Position numbers and translations under genes: made by a program. Of a stretch of DNA of 64,000 bases, positions 19,550 through 27,506 are shown piece after piece. Positions within the stretch are counted from its first letter, which is position 1. The number at the start of each line of letters is the position of its first letter. The DNA lies in the NCBI RefSeq assembly GCF_020905295.1, contig NZ_JAJJMM010000001.1, forward strand, positions 6,076,001 to 6,140,000, given 5' to 3'. The notes below the pieces were generated by a model. That model was given only the letters and a program-made list of their open reading frames with translations, was not told the DNA's origin and searched no databases. This DNA is from Flavobacterium piscisymbiosum. GTDB lineage: Bacteria; Bacteroidota; Bacteroidia; Flavobacteriales; Flavobacteriaceae.

Positions 19550-20695
19550 ATGGCAACAAGCAGAAATGACTTTCACAACAAATTCAAAGATGGAGATATT
19601 CCGTCACACGTTGACTTCGTCGAAATTTTTGACAATTTCGTTCATAGAGATGACGATAAAGCCGATTTTCAAATGGTGGAAACCGGTACAGACAATGAGC
19701 ATTATATTACTCCGGCACTTTTAAAAAGCATTTTTCAAAATTCAGGAATTCTTTCCGGAAACTGTTATTCTCCATACAAACAATATGAGGACGATTTTAC
19801 AGGCACAACAATAGAATTAGAATTTTCCCCTGTTGAAAACAGTGTTAAGGTATTCAAAAACGGACAGTTATTAGAAGAAAATGAAGATTACCAACTAAAT
19901 TCAGAAACTGGAATAATCATTTTTAGTGAAGGGATTACGAGCCGAAATATTGAGGTAAACTATTGGTTTAAAAATATCAATCCAACATCTGACAATTCTG
20001 ATTCCATCTTTGGTAAAGCATCGATCCCTTACAAAGAAAACTTTAGCGCCGACACTTTTAATGATGATACTATTACACTAAAAGAGACACCTCTTAAATA
20101 CAGTGTGAAAATATACAAAAATGGCCAGCTGCTTCGAGAAGGTAAAGATTATTCTATAGCCGAAGACAGTGCCGTTATTACATTTTCTGCACCCATAAGC
20201 GGCCGTAACATCGAAGTCGACTATTGGTTTCAAAGTTCAATTTCATTAACGGATCCGGAATTGAATACAAAATATGTTGACTTAACCACAAAACAAAGCA
20301 TTGCAGGAAATAAAACTTTTACAGAAACTATTGAAAGTAAAGGCTTTATTAAAACTGGCGGCGCTTCTAACCAGTATTTAATGGCTGATGGTTCTGTTTC
20401 TAATTCTACAAGTTCTGATTATGATGCCGGACATTCCCCTTTTGGTATACCACTGACTGGTGGATATCAAAAATTTAGTAATGGTTTAATATTACAATGG
20501 GATTATTTAATTAATGGTTCTAGCAATTATACTTTTCCTATTGCCTGGCCTAAAAGAGTAGGCAGTATAGTTCTCTCTACACATAGAAGTTCCTCAGGAA
20601 ATAAAGGTTTTAATCATGTTTTTAATGTTACAGGTACCTCATACAATGCAATTATTGATGGTAGTACCGGATACATGTTTGCAATTGGTTATTAA
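19550..20695 (+). CDS. Phage-type tail fibre protein with Gp53-like C-terminal domain
   Basis: 381 residues. An N-terminal attachment-like region (residues 1-75) is followed by two homologous fibre repeats (about 79-141 and 160-228), each with KNGQLL..G/N.DY and an ending RNIEVxYWF. The linker IAGNKTFTETIESKGFIKTGGASNQYLMADGS (in part) is a classic fibre-shaft pattern. The last 75 residues (FSNGLILQWDY, then YTFPIAWP, ending FAIGY) match the Gp53-like receptor-binding domain found at tail-fibre tips. The next gene, 24 bases downstream, encodes a tail-assembly-chaperone-like protein, the usual partner. This is the strongest evidence that the island derives from a phage tail or phage-tail-like particle. 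No signal peptide is seen. Confidence 0.82.
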   Translation: MATSRNDFHNKFKDGDIPSHVDFVEIFDNFVHRDDDKADFQMVETGTDNEHYITPALLKSIFQNSGILSGNCYSPYKQYEDDFTGTTIELEFSPVENSVKVFKNGQLLEENEDYQLNSETGIIIFSEGITSRNIEVNYWFKNINPTSDNSDSIFGKASIPYKENFSADTFNDDTITLKETPLKYSVKIYKNGQLLREGKDYSIAEDSAVITFSAPISGRNIEVDYWFQSSISLTDPELNTKYVDLTTKQSIAGNKTFTETIESKGFIKTGGASNQYLMADGSVSNSTSSDYDAGHSPFGIPLTGGYQKFSNGLILQWDYLINGSSNYTFPIAWPKRVGSIVLSTHRSSSGNKGFNHVFNVTGTSYNAIIDGSTGYMFAIGY

Positions 20696-20719
20696 TAAAA
20701 AAACTTAAAAATAAAAAAA

Positions 20720-21088
20720 ATGTATAAAGGAACATACAGCGAAAACGGAGAATACACAGGATTTTATGTTGAAGGAATTCATGAAAATATCCCACAGCCC
20801 AATATTGAATTATCTGAAGAAGAATGGCAGCAAGCCTTATCAAAAAACTACAAAGTAATTAATGGTAAACATGCTTATTCTGCATTCGTTAAGAGTCAGG
20901 ATGATATTCTGGAAAATTTAAGAGTCACCAGAAACATATTGTTAGCTGAAAGTGACTGGACACAAGCGGGAGATTCTCCTCTTTCTGATGAAAAAAAATC
21001 AGAATGGAAAACCTATAGACAGGCACTAAGAGATTTAACTGATCTGGATGATCTATCTTCTATTGTCTGGCCTGTAAAGCCACTGTAA
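20720..21088 (+). CDS. Tail fibre assembly protein, Phage_tail_APC-like
   Basis: 122 residues. The C-terminal half (about 70-122) has the hallmark pattern of phage tail assembly chaperones: RNILLAESDWTQ, then SDEKKSEWKTYRQALRDL, then WPVKP. The N-terminal half (MYKGTYSENGEYTGFY) resembles the short domain by which such proteins recognise their fibre. Members of this family help fold or mount the tail fibre encoded next to them, here the gene at 19550. They are soluble and cytoplasmic. Length is normal for the family. Confidence 0.85.
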   Translation: MYKGTYSENGEYTGFYVEGIHENIPQPNIELSEEEWQQALSKNYKVINGKHAYSAFVKSQDDILENLRVTRNILLAESDWTQAGDSPLSDEKKSEWKTYRQALRDLTDLDDLSSIVWPVKPL

Positions 21089-21164
21089 TCGAAAAAAACT
21101 CAATGATTCTCTGATGGTTTTAAAAACAAAAAAACAACATTATTACTTCATAAAAACATAATGT

Positions 21165-22025
21165 ATGGAAGAAAACACAACATTTAAACCTTTTGAATAT
21201 TTAGACCATTATACTCCGGTAGAAGGCTTACAGGTTTATTATAATACAGAAAAAACCTTAACACTTAAAAAGAATGACTGCGTTAAAGGAACAACTGGAA
21301 ACCCAGTTACTTTAACTGCAAATGCCAATAAATTTGTATCAACAGTAAGTGCTAGTGAAGCAAATGAGCAAGCCGAATCATGGCTTAATGCAAATGCTCA
21401 GGCCTATGCTAATAATACCGGAACCTGCGGTATTAGACCTACAGCATGGCGTGGAGCAAACCCTTCATGTGTTTTAGAGCCGCCTACAACTTTATTACCT
21501 TTTGATTATATGGTAATAAAATACAAGTGGGCTCCTGGCGCCGGTGTTGATTTAGATACTTTTACTGGTTTCGTAAATACAGGCATTAGCACTTTAGATA
21601 AAAAATGGGTAGGATTTGGACTCGGAAATGAAATTCCGACTAGCGCAATTGCACAGGATTCTTACATTATGTGGGGCGGTGACATTCAGGATGTAACAGG
21701 TACCGAAACTTGTCTGATTAATTTCAAAAAAGTAAAAGAAGTTTATTCTAATCTCAATGATGTTCAAATTAGAATGGCCGGAGTTTGGTGGGTTTCTAAG
21801 GCTAGTGGAAATATTGATGTAGAAATTACCACTTTCCTTGGCGGTACAATGACAAAAGAGGGTAAAGACATCATAAATAATGACGGTGATCAGGTTCAGC
21901 AATTAAACTTTTCAAAAAACATTTCAATACAGGGTAAACAGCTTTCAATAGACCAAGTTACTCACATTGGATACATTAATTATTCTAATAACCAATCAAC
22001 TGCAAAGGTTGTAATAAATTATTAA
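21165..22025 (+). CDS. DUF5977 protein with beta-sandwich C-terminus
   Basis: 286 residues. The N-terminus (FKPFEYLDHY) is shared with the next gene (YKSFAFLEKY) and may be a second kind of attachment module. Residues about 25-87 are a DUF5977 repeat: YYNTEKTLTLKKNDC, G.TG, then AQAYANNTGTC. This domain is typical of Bacteroidota surface and fibre-like proteins. The remaining about 195 residues form an unrecognised beta-rich domain with several Trp and Gly residues (WVGFGLGN, MWGGDIQD, AGVWWVS), plausibly lectin-like, but that is a guess. No signal peptide is seen. The next gene starts 4 bases after the stop, so they are translationally coupled. Confidence 0.7.
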   Translation: MEENTTFKPFEYLDHYTPVEGLQVYYNTEKTLTLKKNDCVKGTTGNPVTLTANANKFVSTVSASEANEQAESWLNANAQAYANNTGTCGIRPTAWRGANPSCVLEPPTTLLPFDYMVIKYKWAPGAGVDLDTFTGFVNTGISTLDKKWVGFGLGNEIPTSAIAQDSYIMWGGDIQDVTGTETCLINFKKVKEVYSNLNDVQIRMAGVWWVSKASGNIDVEITTFLGGTMTKEGKDIINNDGDQVQQLNFSKNISIQGKQLSIDQVTHIGYINYSNNQSTAKVVINY

Positions 22026-22029
22026 AAAC

Positions 22030-23214
22030 ATGGAAAACACAGGATATAAGTCTTTTGCTTTTTTAGAAAAATACTATACAGATGACAATACCTCCACAGA
22101 AGAAACAAAACCAAATGTAACATCAGATCCAGATTATATTGCCCCTATTTTAGATATTACGACCTGCCCACCTGTCACTCGACATTACAATAGCCAACAA
22201 ACTAAAACCGTTACAAAAAATAATTGTTCCCCGGGAGAAACAGGTACTGAAGTTGAACTTATTGCTTATGCAAATCAATTTGTATCCTATGACAGTATAA
22301 CTGATGCAAATAATCAAGCACTTGCCTGGCTGGAAAATAATGCTCAAATTTATGCGAATAATGCGGGAACCTGCATTGCTGATTCAACTCCTCCTACAAG
22401 TCCTTTTTTAAGTGTGTCTTCGATTACTTCAAATTCATTGATATTATCATGGACTCCAGCAACAGACAATGGAACAATTGCAGGCTACGATATATACAAA
22501 AATGGAGTTTTACTAAGTTCAACTTTATCTGATGTATATACTTATTCTGTCAGCAGTTTGTCTCCATCTACGACATACAATTTTTATATAAAAGCAAAGG
22601 ATGCTACAGGAAATTCAAGCAATAGTAATATTTTAACCAGTACGACGCTATCTTCTCTTCTATCTCTAAATGCAGTAAAATCGGTAATTTTTGAAAATAA
22701 AGCCAGATCATGGAGCGAATGTAGAGATGCCTCTTCTGCAGATTTACAACATATCGATAATACGTTTATTGGTGCAGCTGTAAGTGCAGATAGTTTATTA
22801 TATTCTCTAAATAGATATAGAGGTGTTATTGATACTTCGTCAATTACTATCAAGCCAAAATCTGCTAAAATAAAATTTAAGTTTGCAGAAAACACAGTTG
22901 GCAATGCGTTGACTTTTAATCTATTTGGATCCAATATTCAGATTCCACTTAATCAAGAATTTCAACCTGCTGATTGGAATGACTGGGACAATAGTACCTT
23001 TATTAATAGTATTTCTGTTCCTATAAATTCTACAGCTTATAACGAAATAAATTTAACTAGTTCTCAATTAGATTTACTCGTTTCAGGTCAAGCCTATAAC
23101 TTTTTCCTAATTTCTAATGGTGATAAAGACTCATCTATACCTGTTTCAAATAGCAGACCTTTATTATCAATAACTGCCGAAACTGGCCAGATATATTTAG
23201 AATGTCAATTTTAA
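22030..23214 (+). CDS. DUF5977 plus fibronectin type III protein
   Basis: 394 residues. An N-terminal YKSFAFLEKY module is followed by a DUF5977 repeat (about residues 54-115: HYNSQQTKTVTKNNC, then AQIYANNAGTC). A fibronectin type III domain follows (about 118-207: SLILSWTPATDNGTIAGYDI, then LSPSTTYNFYIKAKD). A C-terminal beta domain of about 190 residues (SVIFENKARSWSECRDASS onwards) resembles DNRLRE-type or jelly-roll folds but I cannot name it. No signal peptide is seen. It is coupled to the gene before it. A remnant of the type-1 fibre module begins 15 bases after its stop. Likely a surface or fibre accessory binding protein. Confidence 0.72.
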   Translation: MENTGYKSFAFLEKYYTDDNTSTEETKPNVTSDPDYIAPILDITTCPPVTRHYNSQQTKTVTKNNCSPGETGTEVELIAYANQFVSYDSITDANNQALAWLENNAQIYANNAGTCIADSTPPTSPFLSVSSITSNSLILSWTPATDNGTIAGYDIYKNGVLLSSTLSDVYTYSVSSLSPSTTYNFYIKAKDATGNSSNSNILTSTTLSSLLSLNAVKSVIFENKARSWSECRDASSADLQHIDNTFIGAAVSADSLLYSLNRYRGVIDTSSITIKPKSAKIKFKFAENTVGNALTFNLFGSNIQIPLNQEFQPADWNDWDNSTFINSISVPINSTAYNEINLTSSQLDLLVSGQAYNFFLISNGDKDSSIPVSNSRPLLSITAETGQIYLECQF

Positions 23215-23229
23215 TAAAGACAATTTCAT

Positions 23230-23295
23230 AATAGAATAAAATTGGCTGATTTAGAAATAAATCAGCCAAATAAAATTTTAAAAAATCCCATTTAG
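23230..23295 (+). pseudogene. Orphan remnant of the shared N-terminal fibre module
   Basis: Read in frame from 23230, this 66-bp stretch gives NRIKLADLEINQPNKIL then KNPI and a stop (TAG 23293-23295). It is almost the same as residues 6-22 of the gene at 24642 (NRIKVADLEKNQPNKIL). It has no start codon and ends at once. It is therefore a decapitated copy of the type-1 module, left directly in front of an intact gene (23320) that starts with the same module. It looks like the scar of a recombination or deletion between module copies. The inverted arms within it (TTGGCTGATTT and AAATCAGCCAA) also make a hairpin that could serve as a terminator. Confidence 0.8.
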
Positions 23296-23319
23296 CACTA
23301 GAAATTAAATACCACAAAA

Positions 23320-24510
23320 ATGAACACAAATCACAACAGAATAAAAGTATCTGACTTAGAAACAGATGAGCGAGACAAAATTTTAGCTACAAATTCAAAA
23401 GGCGAATTAGAATTTATAGCCACAAAAAATATCAAGGTTGATAGTTACAATGCTTTAGATTATGAACAGGAAGGTAAAGCTCTTGATGCGAGGCAGGGAA
23501 AAATTCTAAAAGATTTAGTTAATAACAAAACAGATAAAGGTGGTTTTCAAGGTACAGCGCAAGATTTAGCAAATTCTATTCCTGACCTTAATAGTTCTAA
23601 TTTAAAACTTGGAAATTATCCATCAACGCGAAATGATGGACAATTATCCACAAATAAAGTTCTAACAACTGATGCAGAAGGTAATTTGAAATTATGTTCG
23701 TTACCTACATCTATTACTTATCCTGCGCCATATATTACTGAAATTTTACCTAATAATTTTTTACCAAATACAACTGCAAACATTATTTTAAAAGGCTCGT
23801 TTTTCACTCCAAACACGAATGTTGCCATTGAAAATCAAACAGTTAATTATATTACTTTTAAAAGTGATAATGAAATCCTAGTTAATGTCACATCAGGAAA
23901 TTTAGAAGGCAATTTCTCTATTATTTTGAATAATGGATTGATTGCGACCTTTCCTAATTCTTTCTTAATTATATATGGCGATACTTTTTCTCCTAAATCA
24001 ACTGACTACAAAGATATTACACAACCTATAGATTTAACAATTAACGGAGAAATAAACGTTTCTCAATACAATGTTTTAGGTACATCTATTTTAGATCCTA
24101 CAAAATTAAAATTAAACTCTTTAAAGAATTTTCATTTTAATTTTTCTTTAATGCATTCTCCTTTCGGCACAAGTGGTTTTGACGGTCATCAGCAATTTAT
24201 GTCTATCTATCGAATATCAGATAATGTAGAAGTTTATAGATTCTCATTTTTTCAACTTACAACGACCTATACCAATTTCCTTCTTCAGTCCGGAACTACA
24301 CTTAACACTTCCAATTATGTTGATTCAGGTACTCTAGCATCTGGCACATTAATTAATTTTAGTTTCAGAAAAATAAATGGAGTTATTACACTATACAAAA
24401 ATAGCACTTTGCTATTTACGCCTCCATATGTTGAACTAACGGATATGTATATCAAATTTTTTATAAGAAGGCAGGATATAAAAAGCATTAAATATGTTGA
24501 GCTTTTTTAA
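23320..24510 (+). CDS. Tail-fibre-like protein with IPT/TIG-like domain, copy 1
   Basis: 396 residues. Residues 1-35 are the NHNRIKVSDLE module. About 43-75 carry the EGKALDARQGKILKDLV fibre motif. A linker (GNYPSTRNDGQLSTNKVLT) leads to an IPT/TIG-like immunoglobulin fold at about 130-215 (ITEILPNNFLPNTTANIILK, then SIILNNGLIATFP). The C-terminal 180 residues are a beta-rich domain of jelly-roll character. The first about 215 residues are nearly identical to those of the next gene, also 396 residues long, while the C-termini differ strongly. No signal peptide is seen. A binding protein with a variable tip is inferred. Confidence 0.75.
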   Translation: MNTNHNRIKVSDLETDERDKILATNSKGELEFIATKNIKVDSYNALDYEQEGKALDARQGKILKDLVNNKTDKGGFQGTAQDLANSIPDLNSSNLKLGNYPSTRNDGQLSTNKVLTTDAEGNLKLCSLPTSITYPAPYITEILPNNFLPNTTANIILKGSFFTPNTNVAIENQTVNYITFKSDNEILVNVTSGNLEGNFSIILNNGLIATFPNSFLIIYGDTFSPKSTDYKDITQPIDLTINGEINVSQYNVLGTSILDPTKLKLNSLKNFHFNFSLMHSPFGTSGFDGHQQFMSIYRISDNVEVYRFSFFQLTTTYTNFLLQSGTTLNTSNYVDSGTLASGTLINFSFRKINGVITLYKNSTLLFTPPYVELTDMYIKFFIRRQDIKSIKYVELF

Positions 24511-24641
24511 AAACAAATATTTATTTTTTAATGTAAATTCTCAAAATAATATCACTGTTTTTACAAATAGATTTCATGATTGCATTTAATTACAAATCTC
24601 ATGAAAAGGCTTTGTAAAAAAATCTTTAAAAAAAAATAAAA

Positions 24642-25832
24642 ATGGGTACAAATTATAACCGAATTAAAGTGGCTGATTTAGAAAAAAATCAGCCCAATAA
24701 AATTTTAACAACAGATACTGAAGGACAATTAAATTTTACGGATATCAACAATATCAGGATTGATAGTTACAATGCATTAGATTATGATCAGGAAGGTAAA
24801 GTTCTTGATGCGAGACAGGGAAAAATTCTAAAAGATTTAGTAAATAACAAAATAGATAAAGGTGGTTTTCAAGGTACAACACAAGATTTAGCAAATTCTA
24901 TTCCTGATCTTAATAACTCTAATTTAAAACTTGGAAGTTATCCATCAACACGAAATGATGGACAATTATCCACAAATAAAGTTTTAAGTACGGATGCAAG
25001 TGGTAATTTAAAATTATACTCTTTACCTACATCTACTTATCCAGCACCATATCTTACTGAAATCCTACCTTATAGTTTTTTACCAAATACAACCGGAAAC
25101 ATTATTTTAAAAGGCTCATTTTTCACTCCAACTATGACAGTCGTAATTCAAGATCAAACTGTTAATTATCTAGAGTTCAAAAGTGATAACGAAGTAAATG
25201 TGAATGTAACAACGGGACGTGCTGAAGGTAGCTTTAATGTAACTTTAAATAATGGTATTTCTGCGACATTTCCAAAAACTTTACTAATTGTTTTAGGAAC
25301 AGTTTATACCCCGACAGCTAATGAATGGGAGAATACGAGTTTGGTAGATGTTAATGAAAATGGTTCGGTTAAATTAATTAATCACGGTTCACCAGGAAGA
25401 GCTGATTGGAATAAAGTATTCAATATTTCAAAACCTTTTGAAATTAGAATGACACCTAAAAGATCTCCGCTAGGAAATTATATTGGCGGTGATGATTACG
25501 GGGATTTTACTTTAAAATTAATCAAAGCAACAGATGGAACACCTTTTTTAAATGCGCAATTCTATCATAGTGTAGGAAGTGGTGTTAATAATACAAATGT
25601 CTTTTTAGTTTCAACTGGAACACTAAATTTGTTTAATCTTGGAGGTTTTTTTCCAACTATTGCGCCTTTAAATACAATGCGCTTAAAATTTGTTGGCGGA
25701 GTTATGTTTTTATACATGGATAATACTTTGATTTACACCTTCGCAAATTTCCCCACAACGAACCTGAAACTTGTATTACAGCCTAAGTTTTATGATTTTG
25801 CTGAAATTAATTATATAGAATTAGCTACTTAA
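24642..25832 (+). CDS. Tail-fibre-like protein with IPT/TIG-like domain, copy 2
   Basis: 396 residues, a tandem paralogue of the gene before it. It has the same order: NYNRIKVADLE module (1-35), EGKVLDARQGKILKDLV (about 43-75), the same linker, and an IPT/TIG-like domain ending near residue 215 (NVTLNNGISATFP). The C-terminal 180 residues (for example MTPKRSPLGNYIGGDDYGDF) are only remotely related to those of copy 1, keeping a few anchors such as SPxG and FxxxxGxxxLYxxxTLxxT. This suggests gene duplication followed by tip divergence or tip replacement. No signal peptide is seen. It is the last gene of the + strand island. Confidence 0.75.
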   Translation: MGTNYNRIKVADLEKNQPNKILTTDTEGQLNFTDINNIRIDSYNALDYDQEGKVLDARQGKILKDLVNNKIDKGGFQGTTQDLANSIPDLNNSNLKLGSYPSTRNDGQLSTNKVLSTDASGNLKLYSLPTSTYPAPYLTEILPYSFLPNTTGNIILKGSFFTPTMTVVIQDQTVNYLEFKSDNEVNVNVTTGRAEGSFNVTLNNGISATFPKTLLIVLGTVYTPTANEWENTSLVDVNENGSVKLINHGSPGRADWNKVFNISKPFEIRMTPKRSPLGNYIGGDDYGDFTLKLIKATDGTPFLNAQFYHSVGSGVNNTNVFLVSTGTLNLFNLGGFFPTIAPLNTMRLKFVGGVMFLYMDNTLIYTFANFPTTNLKLVLQPKFYDFAEINYIELAT

Positions 25833-25960
25833 AAAATATCATGAGCGCATAAATTGTTGTAGATTATTATTTAGAAAAATTTAAAACACTGGGAAATACT
25901 TTAGCTTATATTAGTTTTGATTGTTTGTCATTTCTATATACAAAAGAACCCGACTACAAA

Positions 25961-26032
25961 ATGAAAGGTATCAAAAGAAAGTTTACTAAAGCTTTTAAAG
26001 TTGAAGTACATAACTTAAAAATATCGAACTAA
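25961..26032 (+). pseudogene. Possible transposase orfA remnant
   Basis: A 23-codon frame reads MKGIKRKFTKAFKVEVHNL and ends after ISN. The RKFTKAFKVEV pattern recalls the start of IS3-family OrfA proteins (KRKYSKEFKxExV). Nothing of the rest of an insertion sequence is present. It sits in the 308-bp gap that closes the fibre island. The match is short and could be chance. Confidence 0.3.
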
Positions 26033-26080
26033 TATCTAAATTCGAATTATAAATAACTCATTATATCCCACTCCATTAAA

Positions 26081-26118
26081 AAAAGGGAATAGTATATCAC
26101 TATTCCCTTTTGTATTTT
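26081..26118. terminator. Bidirectional terminator between convergent regions
   Basis: A perfect 13-bp stem, AAAAGGGAATAGT (26081-26093) with ACTATTCCCTTTT (26099-26111), and a 5-base loop. It has an A tract on the left and T-rich sequence on the right, so it can end transcripts from both the fibre island (+) and the namZ arm (-). Confidence 0.85.
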
Positions 26119-26140
26119 ATTTTATTAAAATATCCAAACC

Positions 26141-27289
26141 CTATTTCTCTCTATAAATCAAATACTGCTTTCTCATTTTTTTAAACTCCTGCAAACCTTC
26201 TTTCCAGCTGTTTCTTATTTCCTGTTCCGAAATTCCTGCTTCGATTTGCTGTTGCAGTTTTTCATTTCCTGCCCGAATAGAGAATTTTCTTTTATCAAAA
26301 AATTTCGATTTATCTTCCGTAGTTTGGTAGGCTTTAATCAGCCATTTAATTTCGAGTTTATTAATTCTCGGTACTGCCGATAAATCCTCTCCATTACATT
26401 CTACACCATTATACAAAGGGTCTTTGTCTCCAAAATTGGGTTTTGGCGTAAAGGCAAAATCGCTTTTTGGTAAATAAGGCGAACCGTAAATCTGAAATTG
26501 CTTTTCCGTTCCGCGTCCCATACTTACATTTGTTCCTTCAAAAAGACACAAACTCACATATAAATTAATCGATTGGTCGTTTGGTAAATTTGGTGAAGGA
26601 CGAACCGGCAGACTATACGTCATGTTTCTGTTATAATTCAAACACGGAATAACGGTCAAATTACATTGAATCCCATCTTTCAGCCATTTTTGATCATTGA
26701 TCATTTTGGCTTCTTCCCCCAAAGTCATTCCGTGAAGCAAAGGCGTTGGATGCATTCCTATTCCGCTTTTAAAAGCAATATCCAAAACCGGACCGTCTAC
26801 AATCGCAATATTAGGATTTGGACGATCTAATACAATCAGCGGAATATTATTTTCAGCACAAGATTCCATTATTCTATGCATCGTTGAAACGTAGGTATAC
26901 AAACGCGTTCCCACATCCTGCAAATCAAAAACCATGATATCAATACCTTTCAATTGTTCGGCACTTGGTTTATTGTTTTTACCATACAGGGAAGTTATGG
27001 ATAAACCTGTTTTCGAATCGATTTCATCAGATACATGTTCGCCGGCATCGGCTGTACCACGAAAGCCATGTTCAGGCGCAAAAATAGTTTTGATTTTGAT
27101 GTTTTTCTGAACCAAAAAATCAACCAAATGAGTTTTCGAATCGATAATTCCGGTTTGATTGGTGACAATACCAATTGTTTTTCCTTTTAATAAAGGCAAA
27201 TAAGCAGTATAATTTTCTGCTCCTGTTTTTATTTTTTGCGCAAAAGATACTGTTGTAATTAGTACGCATAGTATAGTTAGTCTTTTCAT
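26141..27289 (-). CDS. namZ: Exo-beta-N-acetylmuramidase NamZ family (DUF1343, GH171), copy 1
   Basis: 382 residues from the ATG at 27289. I prefer this to the ATG at 27316 because MKRLTILCVLITTVSFAQ is a clear signal peptide when it starts there. The family motifs are present: GIVTNQTG, FAPEHGFRGTADAGEHV, VFDLQDVGTRLYTY, LDRPNPN, SPNLPNDQSI and FEGTNVSMGRGTEKQFQ. NamZ enzymes remove non-reducing-end MurNAc from peptidoglycan glycan chains in the periplasm. It is close to the second copy at 47931 over its whole length. It is the last gene of the - strand arm, after the AmiE-like gene, and ends at a bidirectional terminator. Product: free MurNAc for salvage. Confidence 0.88.
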   Translation of the reverse strand: MKRLTILCVLITTVSFAQKIKTGAENYTAYLPLLKGKTIGIVTNQTGIIDSKTHLVDFLVQKNIKIKTIFAPEHGFRGTADAGEHVSDEIDSKTGLSITSLYGKNNKPSAEQLKGIDIMVFDLQDVGTRLYTYVSTMHRIMESCAENNIPLIVLDRPNPNIAIVDGPVLDIAFKSGIGMHPTPLLHGMTLGEEAKMINDQKWLKDGIQCNLTVIPCLNYNRNMTYSLPVRPSPNLPNDQSINLYVSLCLFEGTNVSMGRGTEKQFQIYGSPYLPKSDFAFTPKPNFGDKDPLYNGVECNGEDLSAVPRINKLEIKWLIKAYQTTEDKSKFFDKRKFSIRAGNEKLQQQIEAGISEQEIRNSWKEGLQEFKKMRKQYLIYREK

Positions 27290-27321
27290 AAGGTTTATTG
27301 TTTTTTTATTTGGCATTAATT

Positions 27322-27394
27322 TTTCACGCAGATTCTACAGATTAGGGCAGATTTAATTTTTAATCTGTGTTTATCTGTTTAAATCTGCGTGAAA
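27322..27394. repeat. CGCAGATT-type inverted intergenic repeat
   Basis: The arms TTTCACGCAGATT (27322-27334) and AATCTGCGTGAAA (27382-27394) are perfect complements. Further CAGATT/AATCTG copies lie between them, so the whole unit can fold on itself. Related units occur at 32855-33169, 35074-35511 and 60319-60397. Just after it, at 27417-27434, is a degenerate CCCGATAGCTATTGGG palindrome. Confidence 0.8.
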
Positions 27395-27506
27395 CAAAAA
27401 TCATGTTAATCCTTTATCCCGATAGCTATTGGGAATGGCTAAATTTCGCATGACGATTTATCAAATTTAATTCGTGGAAATTAGTGTAATTCGTTGCGAA
27501 AAAAAA

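Noticed and set aside
23242..23267. The hairpin TTGGCTGATTT/AAATCAGCCAA as a dedicated terminator
   Set aside because: The same self-complementarity comes from the coding sequence of the fibre module (ADLE.NQP), so it is better explained as a remnant, although it may also end transcripts.
1..26000. A complete prophage
   Set aside because: Only fibre-type, chaperone and unknown genes are visible; there is no integrase, terminase, portal, capsid, tube, sheath or lysis gene in the window.
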